Source of the DNA: an uncultured Ruminococcus sp.
Lineage (GTDB): Bacteria > Bacillota > Clostridia > Oscillospirales > Ruminococcaceae
Reading direction: 5' to 3'
Assembly (NCBI GenBank): GCA_947174365.1
Contig: CAMWIR010000013.1
Span: 1 to 35,768, forward strand
DNA length: 35,768 nucleotides
This document shows, one piece after another, positions 24,211 through 33,319 of the stretch; the stretch's first letter is position 1; each line of letters begins with the position of its first letter. The position numbers were made by a program, and so were the translations under genes. The notes below the pieces were generated by a model. The model was not told the origin of the DNA. It searched no databases and was given only the letters and a program-made list of their open reading frames with translations.

Positions 24211-24939
24211 TTATATTCCCGAAACAGCGCTGCAAAGTTCGCCCCAGCTGTTAATGTGCATATACTCCGATTCAAAAACAAACCCGCGGTTAAATCTCAG
24301 AAAAGGATTTTCCACCAATGTTTCTTCATAAAGCACAGGGAATATCCCCGCATAATGCGCCCCCATAACGTCCGCATTTGCCACATCGCCGCAGTGCCAA
24401 GCCCTGTCCGCCGTAATATCCGCACGGTTAAGAGCCGCCTCAAAAAGCCTTTTGTCGGGCTTTCGTACCATGTAATCGGCAGAGGATATCACAAATTCAA
24501 AAGCGCCCTCACCGAATATCCCCTCCAATTGTGCAAGCAAAGCCCCCTCGGAAAATCGGTTGTTGGTAATGACCGCAAGCCTTATTCCCATATCCCGCAA
24601 ACGGTCTGTCATTTCCACCGCCCCCGGCATGGGAACGACCGGGCGGGCAGCATTCAGAAAAACCTTTTCCTGCTCAAAAGGGGGAATATCAAGAACTACA
24701 CCGGCACTGTCCAGAAGCAGCTTTAATGAAGCGGCAAAGGGAATATCATAGTCAAAAGAATCGGTAACAACGTCCACATCATGGAATATCCTTTCCGCAC
24801 GCCTTATCAGCTCATCAAGGGTGCAGCCGCCTTTTACCCTATGTTCCCAAAGAGCGGCAAAGCCGTTGTTCCGATTTTTTTCCGGGGAATATGTAAGCGT
24901 GTGTCCCAAGTCAAAAAAAATCATTTCGGGTCTTTTCAT
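24211..24939 (-). CDS. HAD-superfamily hydrolase in the thiamine unit
   Basis: A 242-residue HAD subfamily IA-type protein. Motif I is FFDLGHTLTY (nucleophile Asp present, but the usual second Asp two residues later is Gly), a helical cap spans about 20-95, motif II is AVITNNR, motif III Lys is in VRKPDKRLFE, and motif IV is CGDVANADVMGA. With Gly at D+2 the general acid of classical phosphatases is missing, as in some HAD proteins that are not phosphatases. ATG 24939 is used because AAAAAGGAG precedes it; the frame is open 24 bases more. Location in the TPP-controlled unit suggests phosphate-ester handling of a thiamine intermediate, unproven. Confidence 0.75.
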   Translation of the reverse strand: MKRPEMIFFDLGHTLTYSPEKNRNNGFAALWEHRVKGGCTLDELIRRAERIFHDVDVVTDSFDYDIPFAASLKLLLDSAGVVLDIPPFEQEKVFLNAARPVVPMPGAVEMTDRLRDMGIRLAVITNNRFSEGALLAQLEGIFGEGAFEFVISSADYMVRKPDKRLFEAALNRADITADRAWHCGDVANADVMGAHYAGIFPVLYEETLVENPFLRFNRGFVFESEYMHINSWGELCSAVSGI

Positions 24940-24974
24940 ACTGCCGACTCCTTTTTGTCTCATTGATCATATTT

Positions 24975-25850
24975 TCAGCCAAATTTTTCGGAAATAAAGT
25001 TTTCATATCGGTCAACAAATCCCACAAATCCGCCGAAAAGATTTTCGTCCTCTTCTTCATTGTATATCTCATCTTCCCTGCGGTATTTCCCCACCGAACA
25101 AAGGACAGAATTTGGCAAAGCCCTATCAAGCTCTTCACCCAAACATTCCGGGTGAAAATCGTCGGGACAGGTGCATATTAAAACGGGAATGTTCAATGCC
25201 CCAAGCTCATCATCGCTCATATGCGCCCTGTAAAAATTCGGTGCGCCCATCCATTCCCCCCACCTGCGCATTATCCGTGCAAAATCACTTCCGCTTATTT
25301 CAAGTATCTTTTCCCTGTCCTTGCGGCACAGCTCTGCAAGCCAGCGGGAAATATTTTTAAATCTCCCCTCGGGCGGGTTTTCCGAATATTTCACCGCATT
25401 TTCCATGGAAATTTCCGCAGCAGCGGCAATATCAAAATACCTTGCCTTGACTATCTCCGGTTCAAGCCCAATGGTAGTATCGGCAGGGCGGTACATGGCA
25501 AGACTTTTCACCCTGTCGGGATAAATCCTCGCAAACAGCAGACCCATTTCGCCTCCCCCGGAGCAGCCCGCTATATGCACGCTCTTTTCCCCCAGCTTGT
25601 CCAGAAGTCTCTTTATATATTCGCAGGCAAGGTGATATTCACTCTGAGCGTCCTTTATTACCACACCCGACTGCCCGCAGTTAGGCCCGTCCCAGATAAT
25701 GACCCTGTGATTTTTCGATATCCTCCCCGCAAAATAATACGCCCCCGGATTTATTCCCCCAAGCACTGATTGCAGGTACAGCACCGTTTCGCCCTTTCCG
25801 TAAGCCTCATAATAAATATTCGTATCGCAGGCATTTCTCATGGGACTCAT
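24975..25850 (-). CDS. alpha/beta-hydrolase fold protein in the thiamine unit
   Basis: A 291-residue alpha/beta hydrolase. The oxyanion region (YLQSVLGGINPGAYYFAGRI), VIIWDGPNCGQSG and the nucleophile elbow AGCSGGGEMGLLFA are clear. A candidate acid lies in ICTCPDDFHPE. The usual C-terminal Gly-His pair is not evident: the expected stretch reads SVGKYRREDEIYNEEED with no His. The protein may use a different residue or be a degraded enzyme. ATG 25850 follows AAAGGTG; a TTG 18 bases upstream overlaps that site. Third-last position upstream of thiC in the riboswitch unit. Confidence 0.75.
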   Translation of the reverse strand: MSPMRNACDTNIYYEAYGKGETVLYLQSVLGGINPGAYYFAGRISKNHRVIIWDGPNCGQSGVVIKDAQSEYHLACEYIKRLLDKLGEKSVHIAGCSGGGEMGLLFARIYPDRVKSLAMYRPADTTIGLEPEIVKARYFDIAAAAEISMENAVKYSENPPEGRFKNISRWLAELCRKDREKILEISGSDFARIMRRWGEWMGAPNFYRAHMSDDELGALNIPVLICTCPDDFHPECLGEELDRALPNSVLCSVGKYRREDEIYNEEEDENLFGGFVGFVDRYENFISEKFG

Positions 25851-25890
25851 ATCAGACACACCTTTCAAAAGTTCGGAATTATAACCCCTG

Positions 25891-26193
25891 TCATTTATAT
25901 ATCCTATAAACCCAACGCCAACAGCGCCTTACAAATCCCGAAATTATCAAAGCAATACACCACACATGAACAGGCTCTGCCCTCCATGAATTGAACATGA
26001 TAATATAAATAAACAAAAACAGCAGCAGTAAATACAAAGCAAGCCACCTTGCCAAAGCCCCAACCATGCATTTAAAATCCGAAGCCTCAGCCTTTTTCCC
26101 GCTTGAAACTGTTCTGACGATCTTTGAAACATTCCACGAAGCTTCTGTCGCAACTGCTATTATCCCCAAAAAGGCCAAAACATAACCGACCAC
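25891..26193 (-). CDS. 100-residue three-span membrane protein, first gene after the TPP riboswitch
   Basis: Starts at GTG 26193, preceded by AAGGTG about 9-12 bases upstream. Hydrophobic segments lie at about 1-18, 49-67 and 74-90, with basic residues around RRCWRWVYR at the end. I recognise no family; it is too short for ThiT, HmpT or CytX-type transporters, though it could be a small transport component. Its place directly behind the riboswitch terminator makes it the gene most directly controlled by TPP. Confidence 0.6.
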   Translation of the reverse strand: MVGYVLAFLGIIAVATEASWNVSKIVRTVSSGKKAEASDFKCMVGALARWLALYLLLLFLFIYIIMFNSWRAEPVHVWCIALIISGFVRRCWRWVYRIYK

Positions 26194-26218
26194 AAAGCAT
26201 CACACCTTATCTTATGTC

Positions 26219-26261
26219 AAAAAAGGCAAAAAGCCTGTACCGTAAAAAGAACAGCACAGGC
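26219..26261 (-). terminator. riboswitch expression-platform terminator
   Basis: On the minus strand a hairpin (GCCTGT-CTGT pairing ACGG-ACAGGC, 26233-26261) is followed by TTTTTGCCTTTTTTG. It lies 15 bases after the TPP aptamer and before the first gene, so TPP binding likely ends transcription here. Confidence 0.85.
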
Positions 26262-26275
26262 AAAATCATCACCGA

Positions 26276-26359
26276 CCATGCTCCCTTCCACGGAATTACC
26301 CGACAGGTTCAAAGGGTACGTCTCAGCCGCCCTGTTTCATAGGCAGCGCCCCTGCATTG
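26276..26359 (-). promoter_or_regulatory. TPP riboswitch (THI element)
   Basis: On the minus strand the conserved THI-box sequences occur in order: GCTGAGA, then ACCCTTTGAACCTG, then CGGGTAATTCCG and GAAGGGA. The outer P1 stem is ATGC/GCAT. It binds thiamine pyrophosphate. Downstream genes in the same direction end with thiC-thiE-thiD, which confirms the assignment. Confidence 0.95.
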
Positions 26360-26367
26360 ATATTTTC

Positions 26368-26373
26368 ATTATA
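26368..26373 (-). promoter_or_regulatory. -10 element of the thiamine unit
   Basis: TATAAT on the minus strand 9 bases before the riboswitch; the -35 is weak (TTGAGC is 20 bases upstream). Placed between the end of nfnB and the riboswitch. Confidence 0.5.
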
Positions 26374-26388
26374 AAATTTCAGATATTC

Positions 26389-26420
26389 CCCCCGCTCAAG
26401 GCTTCCGAGCGGAGGAAATA
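26389..26420 (-). terminator. possible terminator of nfnAB
   Basis: A 9-bp stem on the minus strand (CCTCCGCTC with GAGCGGGGG, allowing one G/T) and about a 9-base loop, shortly after the nfnB stop; the T-tract is poor. Confidence 0.45.
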
Positions 26421-26435
26421 CCACCTTAAAAAACG

Positions 26436-27818
26436 TCAGCTTAAATATTCATCAATAGCCTGTGCCGCAGATTTGCCCGCACCCATGGCAAGAATGACCG
26501 TAGCCGCACCCGTAACAGCGTCGCCGCCGGCATATACGCCCTCACGGGAGGTAAGCCCGCTGTCGTCCTTTACCACAATGCAGCCGTGTCTGTTTGTCTC
26601 CAGACCCTCCGTTGTGTTTCTGATAAGAGGATTGGGGGAAGTTCCTATAGCCATTACCACGCAGTCAACGTCGATAACGTGCTCCGAACCCTCCTTGACA
26701 ATAGGTCTGCGCCGTCCCGATTCATCGGGCTCGCCCAGCTCCATGGAAACGCACTTGATACCGCTTACAAAATGCTCCTCGTCCCCCAGAATCTCCGTGG
26801 GATTGGTCAGCATTTTGAAAACAATGCCCTCTTCCTTAGCGTGCTCCACTTCCTCTGCCCTCGCAGGCAGCTCGCTCTCGCTGCGGCGATATACTATGTA
26901 AACTTCCTCCGCTCCAAGCCTTAAAGCACACCTTGCAGCGTCCATGGCAACGTTTCCGCCGCCCACAACAGCAACCCTCTTGTTCTCCTTAACGGGAGTG
27001 TCGCTGTCGCCCTTGTAAGCTTTCATCAGATTAACTCTCGTCAAGAACTCGTTAGCCGAGTAAACGCCTTTAAGGTTCTCACCGGGAATGTTCATAAATC
27101 TGGGCAAACCCGCTCCCGAGCCGATAAATATTGCCTTGAAGCCCTCTTCAAAAAGCTCGTCTACAGTGACAGTCTTGCCCACGATAATATTTGTCTCGAC
27201 CTTAACGCCTATATCTTTAAGCCCGTCTATCTCCTTCTGCACAATGCTCTTGGGAAGCCTGAATTCGGGGATTCCGTAAACAAGCACGCCTCCCGCAAGG
27301 TGCAGCGCCTCAAATACCGTTACCTCATAGCCCTTCTTGGCAAGGTCTCCCGCACAGGTAAGCCCCGCAGGTCCCGCGCCTATTACAGCAACCTTTTTGC
27401 CGTTTGCCTCGGGCTTTTCGGGAGAACCGGTGAAATTCTGATTATGATAATCCGCAGCAAATCTCTCCAGACGGCCGATAGCCACAGGCTCGCCTTTCTT
27501 ACCCCTTATGCACACACCCTCGCACTGGGTCTCCTGGGGGCAGACTCTTCCGCACACCGCAGGCAGCGAGCTGGACTTTGCAATTACGCCGTAAGCCTCT
27601 TCAAACTCGCCGTCGGCTATTTTCTTTATAAACCCGGGAATGTCAATATTAACGGGACACCCGGAAACACAGGGCATATTCTTGCACCCAAGGCATCTCT
27701 TAGCCTCGTCCACAGCCATTTCGGCAGTATAACCGAGAGCAACCTCTTTGAAGTTGCTTCTTCTTTCCCCTGCCTCCTGGGAGGGCATAGGATTTTTCAC
27801 AAGCGACATATTAGGCAT
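26436..27818 (-). CDS. nfnB: NADH-dependent reduced ferredoxin:NADP+ oxidoreductase subunit B (GltD-like)
   Basis: A 460-residue flavoprotein of the glutamate-synthase small-subunit family. N-terminal cysteine clusters RCLGCKNMPCVSGCPVNIDI and VCGRVCPQETQCEGVC hold [4Fe-4S] centres. The FAD site is VIGAGPAGLTCAGDLAKKGYEVTVFEA, then GGVLVYGIPEFRLPK, and the NADPH site is VAVVGGGNVAMDAARCA. AAGGAGG precedes the ATG, which is one base after the nfnA stop. The pairing with a PyrK-like subunit identifies an NfnAB (or SudAB) complex, which bifurcates electrons between NADPH, NAD+ and ferredoxin in anaerobes, rather than a true glutamate synthase: no large subunit is present. Confidence 0.88.
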   Translation of the reverse strand: MPNMSLVKNPMPSQEAGERRSNFKEVALGYTAEMAVDEAKRCLGCKNMPCVSGCPVNIDIPGFIKKIADGEFEEAYGVIAKSSSLPAVCGRVCPQETQCEGVCIRGKKGEPVAIGRLERFAADYHNQNFTGSPEKPEANGKKVAVIGAGPAGLTCAGDLAKKGYEVTVFEALHLAGGVLVYGIPEFRLPKSIVQKEIDGLKDIGVKVETNIIVGKTVTVDELFEEGFKAIFIGSGAGLPRFMNIPGENLKGVYSANEFLTRVNLMKAYKGDSDTPVKENKRVAVVGGGNVAMDAARCALRLGAEEVYIVYRRSESELPARAEEVEHAKEEGIVFKMLTNPTEILGDEEHFVSGIKCVSMELGEPDESGRRRPIVKEGSEHVIDVDCVVMAIGTSPNPLIRNTTEGLETNRHGCIVVKDDSGLTSREGVYAGGDAVTGAATVILAMGAGKSAAQAIDEYLS

Positions 27819-27819
27819 A

Positions 27820-28659
27820 TCACTTTACCTCCTTGTAAAGATTGCAGGCTTCCTCGTGCTTCGACCGCTCAAAGGGCTTGTACATGGACGAGCGCACCAT
27901 AGCCTCGTCAAAGTCCACCAGATGCCCGTCAAATTCGGGGCCGTCCACACAGGCAAATTTTGTCTCGCCGCCGACGGTAAGTCTGCATCCGCCGCACATT
28001 CCTGTGCCGTCTATCATAATGGGGTTCATGGAAACCACCGTCTTAATGCCGTATTCCTTTGTAACTCCCGCCACGAATTTCATCATTATCAGCGGCCCTA
28101 TGGCAATTACCTCGTCATACTTTTCACCGCTGTCGATAAGATCTTTAAGAGCGTTTGTAACAAGCCCCTTAGTGCCGTAAGAGCCGTCGTCGGTCATCAT
28201 GCAAAGCTTGTCCGAGCAAGCCTTGAACTCATCTTCAAGAATGACCAGATCTTTGTTTCTGAAACCGACTATGGAATGCACCTCGCACCCTGTCTCATGC
28301 AGCTTCTTTGCCACAGGATATGCAATGGCGCAGCCCACGCCGCCGCCTACCACAGCAACTTTTTTCAGACCCTCCGTGTGAGTGGGTCTGCCGAGAGGCC
28401 CCGCAAAATCCTGCAAGCAGTCCCCCTCATTCATGTGGTTCAGCTTCTCCGTAGTAGCCCCCACGATCTGGAAAATAATTGTGATTATCCCCTTTTCCCT
28501 GTCATAGTCGGCAATAGTGAGAGGAATACGTTCGCCCATTTCGTCCGTTCTCAGGATGATGAACTGACCCGGCTCGGCTTTTTTTGCCACCGCAGGAGCT
28601 TCGATATCCATCAGCGTAACAGTGGGATTTAAAGCTTTTTTTCTCAAAATCTTGTACAT
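27820..28659 (-). CDS. nfnA: NADH-dependent reduced ferredoxin:NADP+ oxidoreductase subunit A (PyrK-like)
   Basis: A 279-residue ferredoxin-NADP reductase-like subunit. The FAD domain has GERIPLTIADYDREKG and FQIVGATTEKLN, LQDFAGPLGRPT; the NAD site is VAVVGGGVGCAIAYPVAKKL. The C-terminal segment GTGMCGGCRLTVGGETKFACVDGPEFDGH carries the [2Fe-2S] cysteines in the NfnA pattern. Length matches NfnA (about 280). AAGGGAAG lies before the ATG, with its own promoter about 110 bases upstream. Cytoplasmic complex with NfnB, linking ferredoxin to NADPH supply. Confidence 0.88.
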   Translation of the reverse strand: MYKILRKKALNPTVTLMDIEAPAVAKKAEPGQFIILRTDEMGERIPLTIADYDREKGIITIIFQIVGATTEKLNHMNEGDCLQDFAGPLGRPTHTEGLKKVAVVGGGVGCAIAYPVAKKLHETGCEVHSIVGFRNKDLVILEDEFKACSDKLCMMTDDGSYGTKGLVTNALKDLIDSGEKYDEVIAIGPLIMMKFVAGVTKEYGIKTVVSMNPIMIDGTGMCGGCRLTVGGETKFACVDGPEFDGHLVDFDEAMVRSSMYKPFERSKHEEACNLYKEVK

Positions 28660-28765
28660 TTGTACACTTCCCTTTTTTCATATTTTGTCCGAAGAAACAT
28701 TTCCCGAAAATGGCTTTCAAAGCGATCAAAAAATTCCATCCGAAAATATTTCTCAATATAATATC

Positions 28766-28794
28766 ATTATACCACAATTAAAGAAATTTTTAAA
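28766..28794 (-). promoter_or_regulatory. promoter of nfnAB
   Basis: Extended -10 TGGTATAAT (28766-28774 on the minus strand) with an AT-rich weak -35 (about 28789-28794). Leader of about 100 bases. The -10 context TTGTGGTATAAT is the same as that at 5645-5656. Confidence 0.6.
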
Positions 28795-28838
28795 ATGCAA
28801 AATTTTATATGTACCATATATTTTTTTACATACAGTTT

Positions 28839-30356
28839 TTACATTTCTTCCTCACCTGTCCCCGAATGTTTCTTCTTATAGCTCAGCGGACTTATCCCAA
28901 CATATTTCTTAAATTTGTTATGGAAATAATTTATGTTGGTGTACCCCACCATTTCCGCAACCTCGTAAACCTTGTATTCCTCGCAGGCAAGCAGCCTCTT
29001 TGCCTCTGTGATACGTATCTCATCAAGGTAATTGTTGAAATTCTCACCCGTATACCTGTGAAAGACCTTGCCGAGATATGCACTGTTGTAGCCGAATATC
29101 CCCGCCAGCTGCTCCAGCCGCAGTTCTCTGCTGTAGTTCGCCCTGATGTACTGGACCACCCTCTCCATGTTGCTTTTGGTGGTTTTCCCGAAGCAGTCAT
29201 CGGAAACACTTCCCAGCATTTCCTCCACCGCCTTTGTCATGTCGTAAAGACTGCCGCTGTTTTCCAAGCCCGCTATAAATTCATCGGTGATAAGGTTCTC
29301 GGGCTTCTTGTCCGCAGCGCTCCGCGAAAGCTTTGAACGGATCTCCATGACCATGGTAATGCAGCTGATCTTTGCCCGTTCCGGAGTATTCCCCGCATAC
29401 ATCTGGGATTTCATAAAATCTCTCATGGCAGCGGCAATTTTCTCCTTGTCGTTTATCTCCATAAAAGCGCAGACGCTCGCTGCAATATCGCTGCTTTCAA
29501 TAGGAACATCACTTGTCATTTCGGGAGTAACAAGCCCTAAATGCCTGTATATGAATATGCTCCTGCATATCCCCTCGGCAAAGCTGTAGGATTCCTTTAT
29601 CTTATCGGGCGTGGGCACATAACCTCCGCAGGCTATGAACACTCCCGGGCAGTTTTTTGCGATCTTTTCCAGAAGCTCCTTTATCTCAGCCCTTGCCCAC
29701 CCCTTGAAAAGCACCGCCGTGATACCGCTCATATCCACCGTAACAATATCCGCATTGGAAACGCTGCCGAAAAAGTCCCGTATCTTCCCATACAGCGCCC
29801 ACTGCTCCTCCCTCGGCGAATTCATATCACCGCAGCATATCACCGCAGCGCAGTAAGCGGAAAATTCATATTTTCTAGTCATAGCGGAGGCTATCTCGGA
29901 GTCCCCCGCAAACAGCCCCTTTACCAGCTGTTCGTTAAGATATTCCCTGCCTATCTCCTGCTTGTAGCGGCGGTCACGTTCACGGTTTATCTTCTCCCCC
30001 GCCGTCTTTATCGCCTCAATAAGCTCATCCTCGTCCACAGGCTTTAAAATAAAGTTTTCCACTCCCAGCGCAATGGCAGTCTTGGCATAGGAAAAATCCG
30101 AGTACCCCGAAAGTATCAGCACTTTCCCCTTAAAACCCATAGCCTTGGCGGCCTCTGTCATTTCAATACCCGTCTTGCCGGGCATTTTAATATCCGCAAT
30201 AACAATATCGGGGGATAACGTCATGATCTTGGAAAGCCCCTCGTCCCCGTCGTCGGCCTCATCGACCACCTCGCAGCCCAGCTCGTCCCAGGGTATCATC
30301 ATCTTTATCCCCTGCCGTACATTAGGCTCATCATCCACAAGCAAAACCTTAAACAT
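28839..30356 (-). CDS. YesN-like response regulator with AraC-type DNA-binding domain
   Basis: A 505-residue regulator. The receiver domain (1-120) shows VLLVDDEPNVRQGIKMMIPWDEL, the phospho-acceptor in IVIADIKMPGKTGIEM, LILSGYSDF and ILKPVDEDEL. A long middle region (about 135-370) of the YesN type follows, and the C-terminal AraC/XylS double helix-turn-helix (about 400-500) shows LEQLAGIFGYNSAYLGKVFHRYTGENF and YKVYEVAEMVGYTNINYFHNKFKKYVGISP. ATG 30356 gives the usual MFKVLLVDD start; the frame is open 24 bases further and either start is possible, because the GGAG site is very close. Usually paired with a YesM kinase; the only one here is at 14988-16769. Confidence 0.9.
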   Translation of the reverse strand: MFKVLLVDDEPNVRQGIKMMIPWDELGCEVVDEADDGDEGLSKIMTLSPDIVIADIKMPGKTGIEMTEAAKAMGFKGKVLILSGYSDFSYAKTAIALGVENFILKPVDEDELIEAIKTAGEKINRERDRRYKQEIGREYLNEQLVKGLFAGDSEIASAMTRKYEFSAYCAAVICCGDMNSPREEQWALYGKIRDFFGSVSNADIVTVDMSGITAVLFKGWARAEIKELLEKIAKNCPGVFIACGGYVPTPDKIKESYSFAEGICRSIFIYRHLGLVTPEMTSDVPIESSDIAASVCAFMEINDKEKIAAAMRDFMKSQMYAGNTPERAKISCITMVMEIRSKLSRSAADKKPENLITDEFIAGLENSGSLYDMTKAVEEMLGSVSDDCFGKTTKSNMERVVQYIRANYSRELRLEQLAGIFGYNSAYLGKVFHRYTGENFNNYLDEIRITEAKRLLACEEYKVYEVAEMVGYTNINYFHNKFKKYVGISPLSYKKKHSGTGEEEM

Positions 30357-30462
30357 AACTCCACAACATCCCCTGCTCATATAAATTTTCCGTACAATAT
30401 ATTTTATTCACAAGCCGCCTGTCCAAATTCCCGGGCAGCCTTTTGTCATACCGAACCGTCAT

Positions 30463-33288
30463 CTATCCCAAGCAATTTTTAAGGTACTTCCCCGTGTAGC
30501 TTTTCCTGCACTTAGCCACCTTTTCGGGCGTGCCGCAGACGACCACATTTCCGCCTCCGTCGCCTCCTTCGGGACCCAGATCAATAATATAGTCCGCCGA
30601 CTTTATCACATCAAGATTGTGCTCGATAACAAGCACCGTGTTCCCCCCGTCGCAAAGCCGCTGCAATACCTCCAGCAGTTTGTGAACGTCAGCCGTGTGC
30701 AGACCCGTGGTAGGCTCGTCAAGAATGTATATGGTCCTGCCCGTGGAGCGCTTGGAAAGCTCGGTGGCAAGCTTGACCCTCTGTGCTTCGCCTCCTGAAA
30801 GAGTTGTCGCAGGCTGCCCTATCTTAATGTACCCGAGGCCCACTTCTTTAAGAGTCAGCAGCTTGCGGTGTATCTTCGGCATATTGGAGAAAAACTCCAC
30901 TCCCTCATCCACCGTCATTTCCAGCACATCATAAATGCTCTTTCCCTTGTACTTTACCTCCAGAGTCTCACGGTTATACCGCCGCCCCTTGCATACCTCG
31001 CAGGGCACAAACACATCGGGTAAAAAATGCATTTCTATCTTGATTATCCCGTCCCCCTCGCAGGCCTCGCACCGTCCGCCCTTAACGTTAAAGGAAAATC
31101 TCCCCGAGCCATAGCCCCTTGTCTTTGCGTCATTGGTCTGAGCGAAAAGATCACGGATGTCGTTGAATACCCCCGTGTATGTGGCAGGGTTCGACCGCGG
31201 CGTCCTGCCTATGGGAGACTGGTCAATGTCAATAACCTTGTCCAGCGCCTCCACGCCCTCCATCTCATCAAAATCCCCGGGACGTGTCCTTGCCCTGTTA
31301 AGCTTTGCCGCCAGATATTTGTAAATTATCTGATTTACAAGGGAGGATTTTCCCGACCCCGAAACTCCCGTAACGCAGGTAAACGTCCCCAAAGGAATCG
31401 AAACCTCTATCCCCTTTAAATTATTTTCTCTGCACCCCTTTACCGTAAGTACATTCCCGTTGCCCTCGCGCCGCTTTTCGGGCACAGGCACTTTAAGCCT
31501 GCCGCTCAGATACGCCCCCGTAATTGAGCGCTCGCATTCCATTATCTCCTTCGCCGTGCCCGTGCAGATAATTTCACCGCCTCTGACGCCCGCATAAGGC
31601 CCTATATCCACAATAAAATCCGCCGCCCTCATGGTGTCCTCGTCATGCTCCACCACAATAAGCGTGTTTCCAAGGTCTCTGAGCCGTTTAAGAGTCGCAA
31701 TAAGCTTGTCATTATCTCTCTGATGCAGCCCTATGGACGGTTCATCAAGAATGTACAGCACACCCACCAAAGACGAGCCTATCTGAGTTGCCAGCCTTAT
31801 TCTCTGGGATTCTCCGCCCGATAAAGTCCCCGCCGTCCTCGAAAGCGTAAGATATTCAAGCCCCACACTGCTTAAAAATCCCAGCCGTTCATTTATCTCC
31901 TTGACTATCCTCTCCGCAATAAAATTCTCCCTCTCCGTAAGGGTGAGATTTTTAAAAAATTCAAGACACGCCGTCACCGACATTTCCGTGACCTGCGCAA
32001 TGCTCTTCCCCCCCACCGTTACCCCCAGTATCTCGGGGCGCAGCCTCCTGCCGTGGCATTCGGGACATTCTTCCTCGGTCATATACTGCTCAATATCCGC
32101 CTTGCTCCATTCGGAAGAGCTTTCATTATAACGGCGGTTCATGTTATTGATAACCCCCTCAAAGGGCTGTGTGTAAGTGCCGCCGCCGTAGGATGTGGAG
32201 CGGTGAAGAGTGAGCTTTATGTCCCCCGTGCCGTAAAGAATAGCGTTCACCGCCTCCTCCGACCAGTTAGTCAAAGGTTCGTCAACGGAATGCCCGTAGT
32301 GATTGGCAATCCCCTTGAAATACATCATGGCGATCGACCCGGGGTCCGTTGTGCTCCAGCCGCTTGCCTTTACCGCTCCCTGCTTTATGGAAAGCTCGGG
32401 ATTCGGGATTATAAGCTCTGGACTTATCTTCTTGAAAACCCCCAGCCCCGTGCACTTGGGGCAAGCGCCGTAAGGGTTGTTGAACGAAAACATTCTCGGA
32501 GACAGCTCCTCCATGGAAACTCCATGCTCGGGGCAAGCGAAATTCTGCGAAAAGAGCATTTCCTCTCCCCCGATAATGTCACAGATAACAGTTCCCCCCG
32601 AAATCCCCGAAGCCGTCTCAATGCTGTCCGCCAGTCTTGTCGCCATATCCTCTTTAACAGTAAGCCTGTCCACCACTATCTCAATGGAATGCTTCTTGTT
32701 CTTTTCAAGCTTTATCTCCTCGTCCAGATCGTAAACTATCCCGTCTGCACGCACACGGACATAGCCCATCTTCTTAGCCCGCTCCAGCTCCTTCACGTGT
32801 TCCCCTTTTCGTCCCTTTACAACGGGAGCGAGAATTTGCAGCTTGGTCTTTTCGGGCAGCGATTTGATCTTATCAACTATCTGATCCACCGTCTGCTGTC
32901 TGATCTCCCTCCCGCAGACAGGGCAGTGAGGAATACCTATCCTCGCAAAAAGCAAGCGAAAATAATCGTAGATCTCCGTTACCGTCCCCACCGTGGAGCG
33001 GGGATTTTTCGAGGTGGTTTTCTGATCTATTGAAATAGCGGGAGAAAGCCCTTCAATAAGGTCAACATCGGGCTTGTCCATCTGCCCCAGAAACATTCTC
33101 GCATAAGAGGAAAGGCTCTCCACATACCGCCTCTGACCGTCCGCATAAATGGGGTCAAAGGCAAGAGAAGATTTTCCCGACCCCGACAGTCCCGTCATAA
33201 CGACAAGTTTGTCACGGGGAATTTCCACATCAACATTTTTTAAATTGTGCTCTCTCGCACCCTTGACAATAATTTTATCTATAGGCAT
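30463..33288 (-). CDS. uvrA: excinuclease ABC subunit A
   Basis: A 941-residue UvrA, the damage-sensing ATPase of nucleotide excision repair. Signatures: first Walker [36 protein letters not shown], zinc module [52 protein letters not shown], second Walker [33 protein letters not shown] and [25 protein letters not shown] and LDEPTTGLH. Length is standard. ATG 33288 is used because GGAGGA precedes it; the frame is open 42 bases upstream, overlapping the previous gene. It is 31 bases after the 176-residue gene in an apparent hflX-to-uvrA unit. Confidence 0.96.
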   Translation of the reverse strand: MPIDKIIVKGAREHNLKNVDVEIPRDKLVVMTGLSGSGKSSLAFDPIYADGQRRYVESLSSYARMFLGQMDKPDVDLIEGLSPAISIDQKTTSKNPRSTVGTVTEIYDYFRLLFARIGIPHCPVCGREIRQQTVDQIVDKIKSLPEKTKLQILAPVVKGRKGEHVKELERAKKMGYVRVRADGIVYDLDEEIKLEKNKKHSIEIVVDRLTVKEDMATRLADSIETASGISGGTVICDIIGGEEMLFSQNFACPEHGVSMEELSPRMFSFNNPYGACPKCTGLGVFKKISPELIIPNPELSIKQGAVKASGWSTTDPGSIAMMYFKGIANHYGHSVDEPLTNWSEEAVNAILYGTGDIKLTLHRSTSYGGGTYTQPFEGVINNMNRRYNESSSEWSKADIEQYMTEEECPECHGRRLRPEILGVTVGGKSIAQVTEMSVTACLEFFKNLTLTERENFIAERIVKEINERLGFLSSVGLEYLTLSRTAGTLSGGESQRIRLATQIGSSLVGVLYILDEPSIGLHQRDNDKLIATLKRLRDLGNTLIVVEHDEDTMRAADFIVDIGPYAGVRGGEIICTGTAKEIMECERSITGAYLSGRLKVPVPEKRREGNGNVLTVKGCRENNLKGIEVSIPLGTFTCVTGVSGSGKSSLVNQIIYKYLAAKLNRARTRPGDFDEMEGVEALDKVIDIDQSPIGRTPRSNPATYTGVFNDIRDLFAQTNDAKTRGYGSGRFSFNVKGGRCEACEGDGIIKIEMHFLPDVFVPCEVCKGRRYNRETLEVKYKGKSIYDVLEMTVDEGVEFFSNMPKIHRKLLTLKEVGLGYIKIGQPATTLSGGEAQRVKLATELSKRSTGRTIYILDEPTTGLHTADVHKLLEVLQRLCDGGNTVLVIEHNLDVIKSADYIIDLGPEGGDGGGNVVVCGTPEKVAKCRKSYTGKYLKNCLG

Positions 33289-33319
33289 TTTAAACTTCCT
33301 CCAAAATTTTAAACTATTT

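Noticed and set aside
26436..28659. Glutamate synthase (GltD) reading of the 460-residue protein
   Set aside because: No large glutamate synthase subunit is present and the adjacent PyrK-like [2Fe-2S] subunit fits NfnAB or SudAB instead.
32053..33033. 326-codon plus-strand open frame
   Set aside because: Antisense to uvrA, whose motifs cover the same bases; low-plausibility protein.
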